Shown here: positions 16,286 to 23,780 of the stretch, in pieces
Layout of the letters: every line of letters starts with the position of its first letter
How positions within the stretch are numbered: the stretch's first letter is position 1
Source: a virus
Virus record (IMG/VR): IMGVR_UViG_3300035698_009061
Location: 1 to 64,000 of that record
Reading direction: 5' to 3' (one strand)
DNA: 64,000 bases
Notes under the pieces: model-generated
What the model was told of the DNA's origin: nothing
Seen by the model: the letters and a program-made list of their open reading frames with translations, nothing else
Databases searched by the model: none
Made by a program: the position numbers and the translations under genes

Positions 16286-17677
16286 TTAAATATATAACAA
16301 TGTTTTATTACTAGCTCTAGTAATTGCAACATAAATTAATTTATTTCTTTCAATAGGGTCTCTTTGACGCATAATATTACGTAAATTAACAATACAATTG
16401 GTATATGTACTACCTTGCGATTTATGTACAGTTATACCATAACCGTAATCAATATCTTTACCGATGTAAGAAGGTTTTTTATGATACTTTTCTCCAGCAG
16501 TATTATTAAGTTGCCCTAAAACTATTTTATATTGTTTATAGTTATAAAACTGTTTCCAACCAGTTCTATCAACAAGAGCTTCTTTTAAATTTAAATTGAA
16601 TACACGTTTAAATTCTTGAACACCTTCAGGCGCAACAATAGTTATTATTTTAGTATTAGCTTCTGTACCTGTTAAAGGTTTAATACTTACTCTATACATA
16701 TCTATTTTTGAGTAACCTTCTTCTTCCAGTCTACTATCATATTCCATTAGTTTACAACTAGTAACTAAGTATTCTTCGGAATTTACAATTAATGCACTAT
16801 TGTCATTTAATAGTATATGCTTATAACCAAATAACAGTTCTCCATTTTCAATATATTCAGGTTCATCAAACATTAGTTTTCTAATCTTCTCATTAAAACC
16901 AGATACATCTACATTAGTCCAAGCAATATATTTAGCATATTGTTTATTTAAATCAAAATGATCGGATTTAAATAACTTTTTTGCTTCTGTAGCAAAAGAT
17001 AAATCGTCTAATACACTATAACCTTCATCTTCAACTATCCCATTTCTGTTCTCTTTAAGATAATCTATCATAGTAGACCCACCAGTATCAATATCATTAA
17101 TAATTCTTTTGATAAGATTTACAGTAGGATTTAATTCAGATTGACGTACTATTTCAGTAAGTTTTATAATAATATCTGAATCACGAAGTGCAGTAGAATA
17201 ACTTTCTTTCACGGGCGGCAATTGATAATCATCACCTACAAAAATAAGTTTAACTCTACATTTAGCAGCTTCTTCTTTAAGATATAAAGTAAGTTGTTTA
17301 GATAACATTGAGCTTTCATCAATAATACCAACACCATTACTAAATTCACCTATTTTAGCATCTTCTGTTCTTTTAAATTTTGGATTATTATAGTCAAAAT
17401 TTTCTAAATCAACAGTAGGTCTAAGTCCAAGTAAAGATTGAATAGTCAATCCTTTACGAGAAGTTATTGCTTGTATAACTGATTTAGCTTTATGTGTAGG
17501 AGCACTTACAAAAATAAGTTTTTGCATTTTAGCAGTACGTCTTAAATAGTCGTCAATAATAGTAGTTTTGCCAGTACCAGCAAAACCTATCAGTGAAGCA
17601 GACAAATGATCTGATTTTTCAAATTCTAACAATTTATTTACCGCTAGTGTTTGCCCGCTTGTTAATGTTATAGACAT
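16286..17677 (-). CDS. SF1 helicase, Dda/RecD2/Pif1-like
   Basis: A 5'-3' DNA helicase. Motifs: Walker A GFAGTGKT (31-38), Walker B GIIDESSM (117-124), motif III VGDDYQLPP (147-155), motif V YGYGITVHKSQGST, and motif VI LIYVAITRAS near the C-terminus. At 463 aa it matches phage T4 Dda in size and lacks the RecB-binding parts of RecD. It could remodel the fork or clear proteins for the replication genes nearby. It overlaps the upstream 224-aa gene by 44 bases. About 130 bp without a gene follow, holding only weak hairpins. Confidence 0.88.
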   Translation of the reverse strand: MSITLTSGQTLAVNKLLEFEKSDHLSASLIGFAGTGKTTIIDDYLRRTAKMQKLIFVSAPTHKAKSVIQAITSRKGLTIQSLLGLRPTVDLENFDYNNPKFKRTEDAKIGEFSNGVGIIDESSMLSKQLTLYLKEEAAKCRVKLIFVGDDYQLPPVKESYSTALRDSDIIIKLTEIVRQSELNPTVNLIKRIINDIDTGGSTMIDYLKENRNGIVEDEGYSVLDDLSFATEAKKLFKSDHFDLNKQYAKYIAWTNVDVSGFNEKIRKLMFDEPEYIENGELLFGYKHILLNDNSALIVNSEEYLVTSCKLMEYDSRLEEEGYSKIDMYRVSIKPLTGTEANTKIITIVAPEGVQEFKRVFNLNLKEALVDRTGWKQFYNYKQYKIVLGQLNNTAGEKYHKKPSYIGKDIDYGYGITVHKSQGSTYTNCIVNLRNIMRQRDPIERNKLIYVAITRASNKTLLYI

Positions 17678-18308
17678 AGGAATAGTTTTTTGAGTAGTTG
17701 TCCGTGAAACAAATTATTTTATTGTATCTATAATAGTAGATTAACATTATACACACATTTGCTATTATAGTATTTGCGCCTGTGAATGGAAGTATACTCA
17801 TCCATTTTGTATAATATTTAGCAGCATTCTTTACATCTGATACTTTATCTAAAGTTAGAGGAAATATTTGCTTAATTTCTTTAGCAATTTCTTTATCAAA
17901 ATTTGCTATAATTTTATCATCTTTATCTACAACATATTTTACAATGTTTGTAAATAAAAATTTATTGCCTAATATATTAGCTTCAATATTACCAACTCTT
18001 AATCTACATAAATAAGAGTTATTATACATCAATGCTTCAGCTAGTTCCATAATAGCATTTAAAGACAATTCTGTTAAATTATTTGGATTACGCCAAATCT
18101 TAATAATCGCTTTTACAGTGTTATAAAATTGACTATAGGCTTTCTCATAATCTGAATCACACGTTAACCGTATTGTTGGTGACATTTTATCGTTATAACC
18201 GTACACAAGGCAGCAAAAGTCTTCTAAATCTATACATTCGTGCAGTTTAACGTCTAATTTATGCGTCAATACGTCTTTTCCGTGTTCGGTATGTACTGAA
18301 TAAATCAT
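17634..18308 (-). CDS. Hypothetical helical protein, 224 aa
   Basis: Not recognised. Mostly helical; early cysteines (CIDLEDFCC) and a hydrophobic segment near residues 183-195 (IANVCIMLIYYYR) are visible, the latter marginal as a membrane helix. The 3' end runs 44 bases into the SF1 helicase gene, so translation is probably coupled to it. No activity can be proposed. Confidence 0.65.
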   Translation of the reverse strand: MIYSVHTEHGKDVLTHKLDVKLHECIDLEDFCCLVYGYNDKMSPTIRLTCDSDYEKAYSQFYNTVKAIIKIWRNPNNLTELSLNAIMELAEALMYNNSYLCRLRVGNIEANILGNKFLFTNIVKYVVDKDDKIIANFDKEIAKEIKQIFPLTLDKVSDVKNAAKYYTKWMSILPFTGANTIIANVCIMLIYYYRYNKIICFTDNYSKNYSYVYNINKRANTSGK

Positions 18309-18360
18309 GTATTACGGGTAAATGGTAAGGTTAGTATGCTACAGAGCAGTATACAAAGGG

Positions 18361-18546
18361 TTAAAAAGTATCTTTATCAGTATTTACACTTGTACTTGTA
18401 GGTTTCTTAACGTCCTTTATAATCTCTATTGTACTTAAATATCTTTTTCTTTCATTGTGTATTGCCTTCCAATGTTGTACTTTTTCTTCAGCTTGTTTTA
18501 CGTGCAATTTTGCATCGTTAAGTAATTGATCTATTTTACTAGTCAT
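18361..18546 (-). CDS. Small coiled-coil protein, 61 aa
   Basis: One long amphipathic helix (residues 3-42, IDQLLNDAKLHVKQAEEKVQ) precedes a Thr/Ser-rich tail. It starts 18 bases after the 118-aa gene and so probably shares its transcript. Function unknown. Confidence 0.6.
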   Translation of the reverse strand: MTSKIDQLLNDAKLHVKQAEEKVQHWKAIHNERKRYLSTIEIIKDVKKPTSTSVNTDKDTF

Positions 18547-18564
18547 AATTTAAATATTATAATG

Positions 18565-18921
18565 TTATTTTACAATAGATTCTCTATTATACTCTAAAAA
18601 ACATTCGTTATATAATAAAACTTTAATAGTTTCTTTTACTTCAATAACATATCTATCTACATTAATTGAATAATTAAAAGTAGGGTTTTCTTGTAATACA
18701 GTAAAGCTAATTTCTTTTCCTTTCTTAACAATGTTTTTAACCATATCGTCAAGTTTACTATATTCAGCTTTAACCATTACAGCTTCTTTTTCACTTATAA
18801 GACTTTGTTTTAAAGCAGCATCTAATTTTTTATTATGTGTATTAGATGTAGTTACACGTTTAACAGTAGGATTAGACTTACTATTACTTTGTTGATTTAA
18901 CGTACCTTTAGGTTGAAACAT
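18565..18921 (-). CDS. Hypothetical protein with MFxPxGTL N-terminus, 118 aa
   Basis: Begins MFQPKGTLNQQSNSK, nearly the same as MFNPTGTLTNQKPAK of the acidic-tail protein at 6590. After a Ser/Asn linker the body has a helix (KLDAALKQSLISEKEAVMVK) and strands (YVIEVKETIKVLLY). The shared N-terminus may be a short binding tag. A terminator at 18936-18972 lies just before it, so it starts a new transcript. Confidence 0.65.
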   Translation of the reverse strand: MFQPKGTLNQQSNSKSNPTVKRVTTSNTHNKKLDAALKQSLISEKEAVMVKAEYSKLDDMVKNIVKKGKEISFTVLQENPTFNYSINVDRYVIEVKETIKVLLYNECFLEYNRESIVK

Positions 18922-18935
18922 AACATTTAAAATTA

Positions 18936-18972
18936 AATATAGGCTAGCAATTAATAATTACTAGCCTATATT
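18936..18972 (-). terminator. Hairpin terminator
   Basis: A 12-bp perfect inverted repeat (18936-18947 with 18961-18972) lies immediately after the stop of the 97-aa gene; T-rich sequence follows on the minus strand. The loop is 13 bases, so it is slightly weaker than the other terminators here. Confidence 0.75.
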
Positions 18973-18974
18973 AT

Positions 18975-19268
18975 TTAGTATTTCTTTTTTACTACAAAAG
19001 GTACTTTTCGCATACCTACTTTTTGAAGGTAATCTACTTTACCAAGTACGTAAATACCTACACCATCAGATATAGAAAATTCCGTAGCACCTAGTCTTTC
19101 ATTACCCATTACTTGACCAGGAAGTTTACCCCCATTGTTACCAACAACACGTAATGCGTGTTCAACTTTGTCAAATTTAGATTTAAAATTACGTAATGCA
19201 ATTTTACTACGACGAATGTTAGTATTTAATACAACATTCTTGTTCGGTTTGCTTTTAATCTTAGCCAT
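18975..19268 (-). CDS. Small basic protein, 97 aa, monocistronic
   Basis: A Lys/Arg-rich helical N-terminus (MAKIKSKPNKN, RRSKIALRNFKSKFDK) leads to a beta-rich C-terminus (ATEFSISDGVGIYVLGKV, KVPFVVKKKY). It has the best Bacteroidota promoter in the window just upstream and a terminator just downstream, so it is a single-gene unit, probably well expressed. A small nucleic-acid-binding protein would fit; this is inferred only. Confidence 0.7.
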   Translation of the reverse strand: MAKIKSKPNKNVVLNTNIRRSKIALRNFKSKFDKVEHALRVVGNNGGKLPGQVMGNERLGATEFSISDGVGIYVLGKVDYLQKVGMRKVPFVVKKKY

Positions 19269-19283
19269 TTTTTTTAATGTTAC

Positions 19284-19319
19284 AGTATCAAAGATACTAA
19301 ATTAATTTTACAATACCAA
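19284..19319 (-). promoter_or_regulatory. Consensus Bacteroidota promoter with overlapping operator palindrome
   Basis: On the minus strand TTG (19319-19317), 20 bases, then TATCTTTG (19296-19289), an exact match to TAnnTTTG. The -7 box sits inside a perfect palindrome AGTATC-AAA-GATACT (19284-19298), a natural place for a repressor or activator. The transcript would start about 15 bases before the ATG at 19268. Confidence 0.6.
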
Positions 19320-19367
19320 CTATTTTATTTGTGTTGTTTATAGTAAGTATATAGATTATTATTGGTA

Positions 19368-19619
19368 TTAGGGTTGGGTGATTGTTATTGAGGTGTTAGG
19401 AGGTGCTAAAGTGTAGTTTGATAACAATCTAACACCCTTACTACTATCACCACACACTGCACTAGATCTACGGCTATGTGTAATAAATTGATTACCATTT
19501 ACACCTATTAATTGGGAAATATTCCCAGTAATCTTATTTTTACCTAAACAAGGTAAATCAGCTACTTTAACATCTTTTAAGTTGGGTGTTTCTTTTTTTA
19601 TTTCTATATCGTAAGCCAT
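19368..19619 (-). CDS. Hypothetical protein, 83 aa
   Basis: Starts MAYDIEIKKETPNLKDVK, then a compact middle (VADLPCLGKNKITGN), an Arg/Ser patch (HSRRSSAVCGDSSK) and ends SITITQP. No signal or membrane segment. It follows the 75-aa gene by 31 bases and precedes the promoter at 19284. Not recognised. Confidence 0.55.
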   Translation of the reverse strand: MAYDIEIKKETPNLKDVKVADLPCLGKNKITGNISQLIGVNGNQFITHSRRSSAVCGDSSKGVRLLSNYTLAPPNTSITITQP

Positions 19620-19650
19620 AATTTATAGTAATTCAGTATTTATTTTATTG

Positions 19651-19878
19651 TTAATTTAACAATGTTTTAATATAATTAACATTGTGTTTGCGATCACAAT
19701 ATTCAATATATAACAATTTAACAGTTTGTGAATCACCATCTACCATTGCATTTATAAATGCTTTTCTAAAATAATTAGCTGCACTTACATTTATAATAAG
19801 AAGTTTTTTTGTGTGCTTAAAATCCTTTATCAAACACATCATTTTTTCGTGTGTTGTAGGTAACAATATAATAGCCAT
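19651..19878 (-). CDS. Hypothetical protein, 75 aa
   Basis: Mixed alpha/beta (MAIILLPTTHEKMMC, KLLIINVSAANYF, VKLLYIEYCDRKHN). Its ATG overlaps the stop of the preceding 107-aa gene by one base. Not recognised; probably part of the 19.4-23.1 kb accessory transcript. Confidence 0.6.
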   Translation of the reverse strand: MAIILLPTTHEKMMCLIKDFKHTKKLLIINVSAANYFRKAFINAMVDGDSQTVKLLYIEYCDRKHNVNYIKTLLN

Positions 19879-20201
19879 TATTCTACGATTTTTACGACTA
19901 CTCCTTTATAAGTGGCAATACCATCTAAAGTTGTAAGTCTATTGTTAATAATTATAGCTGTATCATTGATAAAACGTACAGTTATAGCATCGTTTATATC
20001 ATAATAAGGCTTCCCTTGTAATTTAAATGGTATTTTTACAGTATCTTTTTTTAAAACCACTGTAGCTACTATTACATGAGAAGTAATAACAGGTTTTGTT
20101 GTAACATTTTCAACACTTTTGTCCGATGTGTAAATAAAAGCACCTGTTAATAGTATTAAAAAAAATGTTAACACTGCTTGTATAGAAGATTGAATTTCCA
20201 T
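19878..20201 (-). CDS. Membrane-anchored small protein, 107 aa
   Basis: A single N-terminal TM helix (residues 8-23, AVLTFFLILLTGAFIY) is followed by a beta-rich domain of about 80 residues (VIVATVVLKKDTVKIPF, TAIIINNRL). The layout fits an anchored periplasmic domain. It overlaps both neighbours by one base, indicating an operon. Confidence 0.65.
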   Translation of the reverse strand: MEIQSSIQAVLTFFLILLTGAFIYTSDKSVENVTTKPVITSHVIVATVVLKKDTVKIPFKLQGKPYYDINDAITVRFINDTAIIINNRLTTLDGIATYKGVVVKIVE

Positions 20202-20683
20202 TATGGTATATATTTTAAATTGTGCTTAAATAAAATGTACATTACATTATAAAAAACTCCGCTTTTTATTTGCTTTAACGCATTTATTGGTATTGAATTA
20301 TGTTCTATTGCATAATTCAATCGTACAGTTATATCAGCAACAGTTTTAAAACTGGCGTGCCATGTTGGTCCAAATAACCATGAAAATTGATACGTATTAT
20401 CAAGTTCACAAAATTTTGTAGCCCATTCTGTACAATTTGTAGATTTGTATGCGTTTTCTTTTGCTATTTCTGCATACAAATCTAAATCTAATATTATAGA
20501 ATGACCTATTATACAGGCTACTGTATTACAGTCTGTAAGTTCTTTTACTGCTTCTGGGTCAATTTCTTTTGTTCTGAAATCTAAAAGTATATTAGAAGAA
20601 CTTCCAAATGTTCTCATATCAATACGATCTTCTGGTATTGATTGAATGTAATTACGTATTCTTTTTAAGTTTTGGATATTCAT
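20201..20683 (-). CDS. Phage protein with CNTVACIIGH motif, 160 aa
   Basis: The motif ELTDCNTVACIIGHSI matches a widespread phage family of unknown function with C-G-T-V-A-C-I-x-G-[WH]. The rest is helical, with Trp-rich FSWLFGPTWHASF. It belongs to a set with the proteins at 20894 and 21861, which have different but similar cysteine-centred motifs. No activity is known to me for the family. Confidence 0.65.
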   Translation of the reverse strand: MNIQNLKRIRNYIQSIPEDRIDMRTFGSSSNILLDFRTKEIDPEAVKELTDCNTVACIIGHSIILDLDLYAEIAKENAYKSTNCTEWATKFCELDNTYQFSWLFGPTWHASFKTVADITVRLNYAIEHNSIPINALKQIKSGVFYNVMYILFKHNLKYIP

Positions 20684-20694
20684 AATTGTAAATA

Positions 20695-20883
20695 TTAATC
20701 AAGTGGTGGATATACATTTGAATACGCGATGCATCCAATAACATACATAAGTACAACAATAAATAATAACATTTTAAGATGCTTACTTGATGGTATAGAA
20801 TCAGAAGAATTTCCTGCAGCTATAAGTAATACAACCGATGCAACTACTCCAATTATTAAACAAATAACAAATAATGTAAACAT
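20695..20883 (-). CDS. Two-helix membrane protein, 62 aa
   Basis: Hydrophobic helices at about residues 2-24 and 36-54, joined by a short polar loop (GNSSDSIPSSKHLK). Small phage inner-membrane protein; holin-like size, but no further evidence. It lies between two genes of cysteine-motif families. Confidence 0.6.
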   Translation of the reverse strand: MFTLFVICLIIGVVASVVLLIAAGNSSDSIPSSKHLKMLLFIVVLMYVIGCIAYSNVYPPLD

Positions 20884-20893
20884 GAGAATAGAA

Positions 20894-21352
20894 TTAAGAG
20901 GTTTGTATTAAATTTTCTTCTTTTAATAATATACCTATTTGATCAGATACATCTTTATGAAAATAGTATAAATGATGCTTACAAAGATGTACAGCAATTT
21001 GTTTAAACGTGTACTTTTCATTATCATTTAACTCTGTTAATGACCGTAAAAATGGGTCTTTATGATCAGGATAGTGTGGATAACCAACGTGAGTTATTAA
21101 TCCTACGCTTGCTGTAAATCTTGCATCTGTACCTGCAACAAAGCTATAATCTTTTATGTTTAAAATTGTACACCCTACACCTAAACAACAAAAACCTACT
21201 TTTGCATTTCCAAGTTTACTATTTCCTTGTTTAGCTTTTGTTGCTAACAATTCTTTTATCCATATTATAGCATTAGTTGCTTTTTGAAATGGAGTTAAAA
21301 GTAATATTTCGTGCGCTTCTAATTGAACTGCATTTTCTAACGACTTACTCAT
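20894..21352 (-). CDS. Phage protein of the FCCLGVxC family, 152 aa
   Basis: Contains the hallmark VGFCCLGVGCTI, followed later by SLTELNDNEKYTFKQIAVHL. These match a common phage hypothetical family with FCCLGVLC and a downstream LxxLND...SFxxIA helix. The cysteine triplet could bind metal or form a redox centre; this is not established. It is in the accessory operon. Confidence 0.7.
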   Translation of the reverse strand: MSKSLENAVQLEAHEILLLTPFQKATNAIIWIKELLATKAKQGNSKLGNAKVGFCCLGVGCTILNIKDYSFVAGTDARFTASVGLITHVGYPHYPDHKDPFLRSLTELNDNEKYTFKQIAVHLCKHHLYYFHKDVSDQIGILLKEENLIQTS

Positions 21353-21362
21353 AATTAAAAAT

Positions 21363-21557
21363 TTAAATGGTTAAAGTTAAAACGAGAATAAAAATTAATA
21401 GCAGTGTTAATAAACATACATGAGTATGTTTAAGTGGATACATATTAGTATAACATATTGATACATTATACCATATAGAGCGAATAATACCTATTGGAAC
21501 AAATACTAACATAAATACACATTCATCTATCCATGCTGTTGTTGGTGTCCATTGCAT
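21363..21557 (-). CDS. Two-helix membrane protein, 64 aa
   Basis: Hydrophobic segments at residues 14-27 (VFMLVFVPIGIIRS) and 46-63 (HVCLLTLLLIFILVLTLT), with cysteines between them. Not recognised. Neighbouring stops and starts lie within 11 bases, consistent with an operon. Confidence 0.6.
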   Translation of the reverse strand: MQWTPTTAWIDECVFMLVFVPIGIIRSIWYNVSICYTNMYPLKHTHVCLLTLLLIFILVLTLTI

Positions 21558-21561
21558 AATA

Positions 21562-21858
21562 CTATGTTTTTGGTACTATTGGTTTATGAATATATGCAAC
21601 ATCAATGCCTGTAATATAGCATATTCTGTCGTACTGTTTGTTCTCAAATAAATGACGTAGATGTAGTGCTACACCGTCATGTTCTGCCATCAGCTTGTGA
21701 AGTTTTTGCATGGGTGTAGAAGAAAAGTCTAATTCTTCAAGTAATGCATCAGCAAAAGTGTTTATAGATATTTCTGAACCTACTAATCCGTGTTTCTTTG
21801 TATTAGTAGTTTTTAAACAATGCCTACTTATTAAGGCTACTATATCTTGCTTTTTCAT
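21562..21858 (-). CDS. Hypothetical helical protein, 98 aa
   Basis: Three predicted helices (KKQDIVALISRHCLK, INTFADALLEELDF, MQKLHKLMAEHDG) with basic loops. No motif recognised. It ends 4 bp before the 64-aa membrane gene. Confidence 0.6.
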   Translation of the reverse strand: MKKQDIVALISRHCLKTTNTKKHGLVGSEISINTFADALLEELDFSSTPMQKLHKLMAEHDGVALHLRHLFENKQYDRICYITGIDVAYIHKPIVPKT

Positions 21859-21860
21859 AA

Positions 21861-22373
21861 TTAAGAATTAACTGGAATTAATAGAGCTTTAGATGTAAAT
21901 ACATCTTTAACATCTTTTGTAGATTTGTCAAATAATAACATTTCTTCTACTACAGCAATTAAACCATTGAGTATATCTTGACGTACAATGTTTGGATGTA
22001 ATGTAGGATAAGATAGATAATGATGTTTAGCAGTTGTTTCAAATGTGTGTTCAATTATTCTTAATTCGTCAATAGTAAAATTTGTTTTAAGTAACATTTT
22101 TTCTATTGCACCTGTTAATTTTTCTGGATAATATCGTTGTACACCCTTGTGTGTTGTTACAAACACTCGTACCCAGTTTGGTATAAAGTTGTCTGTTACG
22201 TAATTTAACATATCCTTACCAAATTGTTGTGTTGGATGTTTACGTACACGTACAGAATTTGCTGCTGCTATCATATTACCTACTGCACAAGCTGAACACG
22301 TACCTTTTACAATAGTGTCTGTTTCTAATGCTTTTAAAAATACGTTTATTGAAAGTTCTGTTCTTGGTTTCAT
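21861..22373 (-). CDS. Phage protein with CxxCAVGN motif, 170 aa
   Basis: Near the N-terminus VKGTCSACAVGNMIAAAN resembles the CxxCAVG segment of a broad phage family, and FTIDELRIIEHTFETTA matches its usual EL..IE.AFE helix. The two features in this order support the family call. It ends 2 bases before the 98-aa gene and overlaps the 68-aa gene start region by 4. Function unknown. Confidence 0.65.
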   Translation of the reverse strand: MKPRTELSINVFLKALETDTIVKGTCSACAVGNMIAAANSVRVRKHPTQQFGKDMLNYVTDNFIPNWVRVFVTTHKGVQRYYPEKLTGAIEKMLLKTNFTIDELRIIEHTFETTAKHHYLSYPTLHPNIVRQDILNGLIAVVEEMLLFDKSTKDVKDVFTSKALLIPVNS

Positions 22374-22576
22374 AAGACATCGTTATTATGCAAGTGATAA
22401 AAATCTGATATTAATGTTAGATTTACTAAATCTAAATGTATTTGATTTTGTACATCAATACCATTTGAAGTAAATACAATTATTTCAATTGCAGATGCTC
22501 CTAAAGTTACATATGCACCGTCACCTATATAACTTGCATCTACTAACAATCTTTTTAATTCTTCTGATTGTTCCAT
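22370..22576 (-). CDS. Hypothetical protein, 68 aa
   Basis: A helix (EQSEELKRLLVDA), a glycine turn and strands (AIEIIVFTSNGIDV), ending HLHNNDVL. It may be a single small alpha/beta domain. ATGA overlap with the next gene indicates coupled translation. Confidence 0.55.
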   Translation of the reverse strand: MEQSEELKRLLVDASYIGDGAYVTLGASAIEIIVFTSNGIDVQNQIHLDLVNLTLISDFYHLHNNDVL

Positions 22577-22581
22577 TTTGT

Positions 22582-22896
22582 TTATAGTTTTTGTAAGTAG
22601 TTTGATAACACATCTTCTATTGCAGATTCTATTATTTGGTCTTGTACAAATGTAGTTGAGTTTACATCTTTATGTATTCCCACTAATTCATCATTCAAAG
22701 GCGAAATTAGTAATGAATTAACTTTCTGTTGTTGTACTTTAACTGCATTTACACTGTCTACCATTGATGTACTTGTAGATTCACTTGAATCTTTTTTGCG
22801 TCTGTAGTTAATTACACTTGATACAAATATGCAAGTAAACATAAATAAAACACCCAATAAAAATGCTAGTATTTGTTCTATTCCTAAATTAAGCAT
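22582..22896 (-). CDS. Single-pass membrane protein with helical tail, 104 aa
   Basis: One TM helix (residues 7-28, IEQILAFLLGVLFMFTCIFVSS) precedes RRKK and then a mainly polar helical tail. Topology resembles small spanin or holin-accessory proteins, but nothing more specific is visible. Overlaps the 76-aa gene by 8 bases. Confidence 0.6.
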   Translation of the reverse strand: MLNLGIEQILAFLLGVLFMFTCIFVSSVINYRRKKDSSESTSTSMVDSVNAVKVQQQKVNSLLISPLNDELVGIHKDVNSTTFVQDQIIESAIEDVLSNYLQKL

Positions 22897-23119
22897 CTTT
22901 TAAAATGTTTAGTAGTTGTGGTAATGTAGTTAATTCCTCGTCAAATAGTCTTACATCATGTCTATAAGTGCAGTAAAAAGCATCTGAATAAATAACTAAT
23001 AAAACTTGTTTTTCGTTTGGATAAGAAGGGTCTATTTTTGCAACATCTGCTGCTTTTAATACTTCTTCTATTGCTGCAAGAGGTTGTTCTTCGTTTATTT
23101 GAACGTGCATTTTTTCCAT
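22889..23119 (-). CDS. Hypothetical acidic protein, 76 aa
   Basis: Acidic alpha/beta protein (AAIEEVLKAADVAKID, VLLVIYSDAFYCTYR, LPQLLNILKDA). Two ATGs (23119 and 23110) are possible starts. It is the promoter-proximal gene of the 19.4-23.1 kb run and follows the tRNA-like sequences, with which it may share a transcript. Confidence 0.55.
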   Translation of the reverse strand: MEKMHVQINEEQPLAAIEEVLKAADVAKIDPSYPNEKQVLLVIYSDAFYCTYRHDVRLFDEELTTLPQLLNILKDA

Positions 23120-23158
23120 TTCTTTTTCTTTAATGATTATAAATACTTAAATAAATAA

Positions 23159-23266
23159 TAACTCTCACAAGGTTGCACCTTGACAAGAAACAAAGGCTCT
23201 ATAACTAGATTGAGCAATAACAATGTTTATCTGATATGGTTAATCACCCGCAATTGGATGAAAGTT
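23159..23266 (-). other. Possible degenerate tRNA-like fold, 108 nt
   Basis: Six bases after the 82-nt tRNA-like sequence, the minus strand shows paired ends AACTTTC (23266-23260) and GAGAGTT (23166-23160) and, just inside, a hairpin CAAGG-TGCAA-CCTTG where a T-arm would be. The loop lacks the TTCRA signature and the interior does not fold into normal D and anticodon arms. It may be a decayed tRNA or unrelated RNA structure. Confidence 0.25.
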
Positions 23267-23272
23267 ACTATA

Positions 23273-23354
23273 AAAAATGCAGTGGACTTGAACCACTATT
23301 AATAATGCTTATTTAAAAGTGGATTATTAACCTCGCCCATAAAAGAGACATTTT
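23273..23354 (-). tRNA. tRNA-like sequence, 82 nt, anticodon arm abnormal
   Basis: On the minus strand there is a 7-bp acceptor (AAAATGT/GCATTTT with one G-T pair), a short D-arm with GGG in its loop, and a canonical T-arm AGTGG-TTCAAGT-CCACT directly next to the acceptor. Where the anticodon and variable arms should be lies a perfect 8-bp stem (TTAATAAT/ATTATTAA) with a 16-base loop, so no anticodon can be assigned. The T-arm is too good to be chance; the molecule is probably a degenerate tRNA or a functional tRNA mimic. Confidence 0.45.
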
Positions 23355-23367
23355 AAATGTTTAATGA

Positions 23368-23580
23368 TTAGTCCCACATATCAACCGCAGGCACAAACTT
23401 TTGTTTGAAGTGATTGTACACTTCTGGTATATGCTTTTTGTAGTATGGTTGCTCACTCATACACCATTTTTTTAGTGCATTAAGATCTTTTAGCTTTTGA
23501 TAACCGAAAGTTATTTCCAGTTCATCAATGAAGTTTTGGACTGTCCAACCCTCCCATATATGTCTCGTGTTGTCACTCAT
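23368..23580 (-). CDS. Phage protein of the IWEGWTVQxFI family, 70 aa
   Basis: The ATG at 23580 (MSDNTRHIWEGWTVQNFIDEL) is preferred over an in-frame TTG three codons earlier. The N-terminal IWEGWTVQNFI and the later EQPYYKKHIPEVYNHF match a small family common in Bacteroidota phages and prophages. Its function is not known. Its ATGA overlaps the stop of the lipoprotein gene. A related WKGWTV segment occurs at 12987-13382. Confidence 0.7.
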   Translation of the reverse strand: MSDNTRHIWEGWTVQNFIDELEITFGYQKLKDLNALKKWCMSEQPYYKKHIPEVYNHFKQKFVPAVDMWD

Positions 23581-23741
23581 GGCTTCCAAGAATCAATACA
23601 TAACGGACGTTCAGTTGTACGCATTTTGCGCATCTTACCATCTTTAGTTTCCCACACATTTTTGTATCCCTGTGTTGTGTGTTTAGTTACACATGATGTT
23701 ACCATCATAGATACTACTACTAATACTAATATTTTTTTCAT
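23577..23741 (-). CDS. Small lipoprotein, 54 aa
   Basis: ATG at 23741: MKKILVLVVVSMMVTSC, a short signal peptide ending in a good lipobox (VTS-C17), then a 38-residue basic mature part (TKDGKMRKMRTTERP). Lipid-anchored peptides of this length are typical of outer-membrane spanin subunits (Rz1-like), which would pair with the inner-membrane protein at 12335. This pairing is inferred. The stop overlaps the start of the next gene (ATGA). Confidence 0.6.
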   Translation of the reverse strand: MKKILVLVVVSMMVTSCVTKHTTQGYKNVWETKDGKMRKMRTTERPLCIDSWKP

Positions 23742-23780
23742 CTGTTGTAGGTATTAAAACAATGAATTGAAATGATGATA

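Noticed and set aside
23273-23354. Reading the tRNA-like sequence as an ochre suppressor because TTTTAAA lies in its central loop
   Set aside because: The anticodon arm cannot be folded into a 5-bp stem with 7-base loop, so any anticodon reading is arbitrary, and no gene needs suppression.
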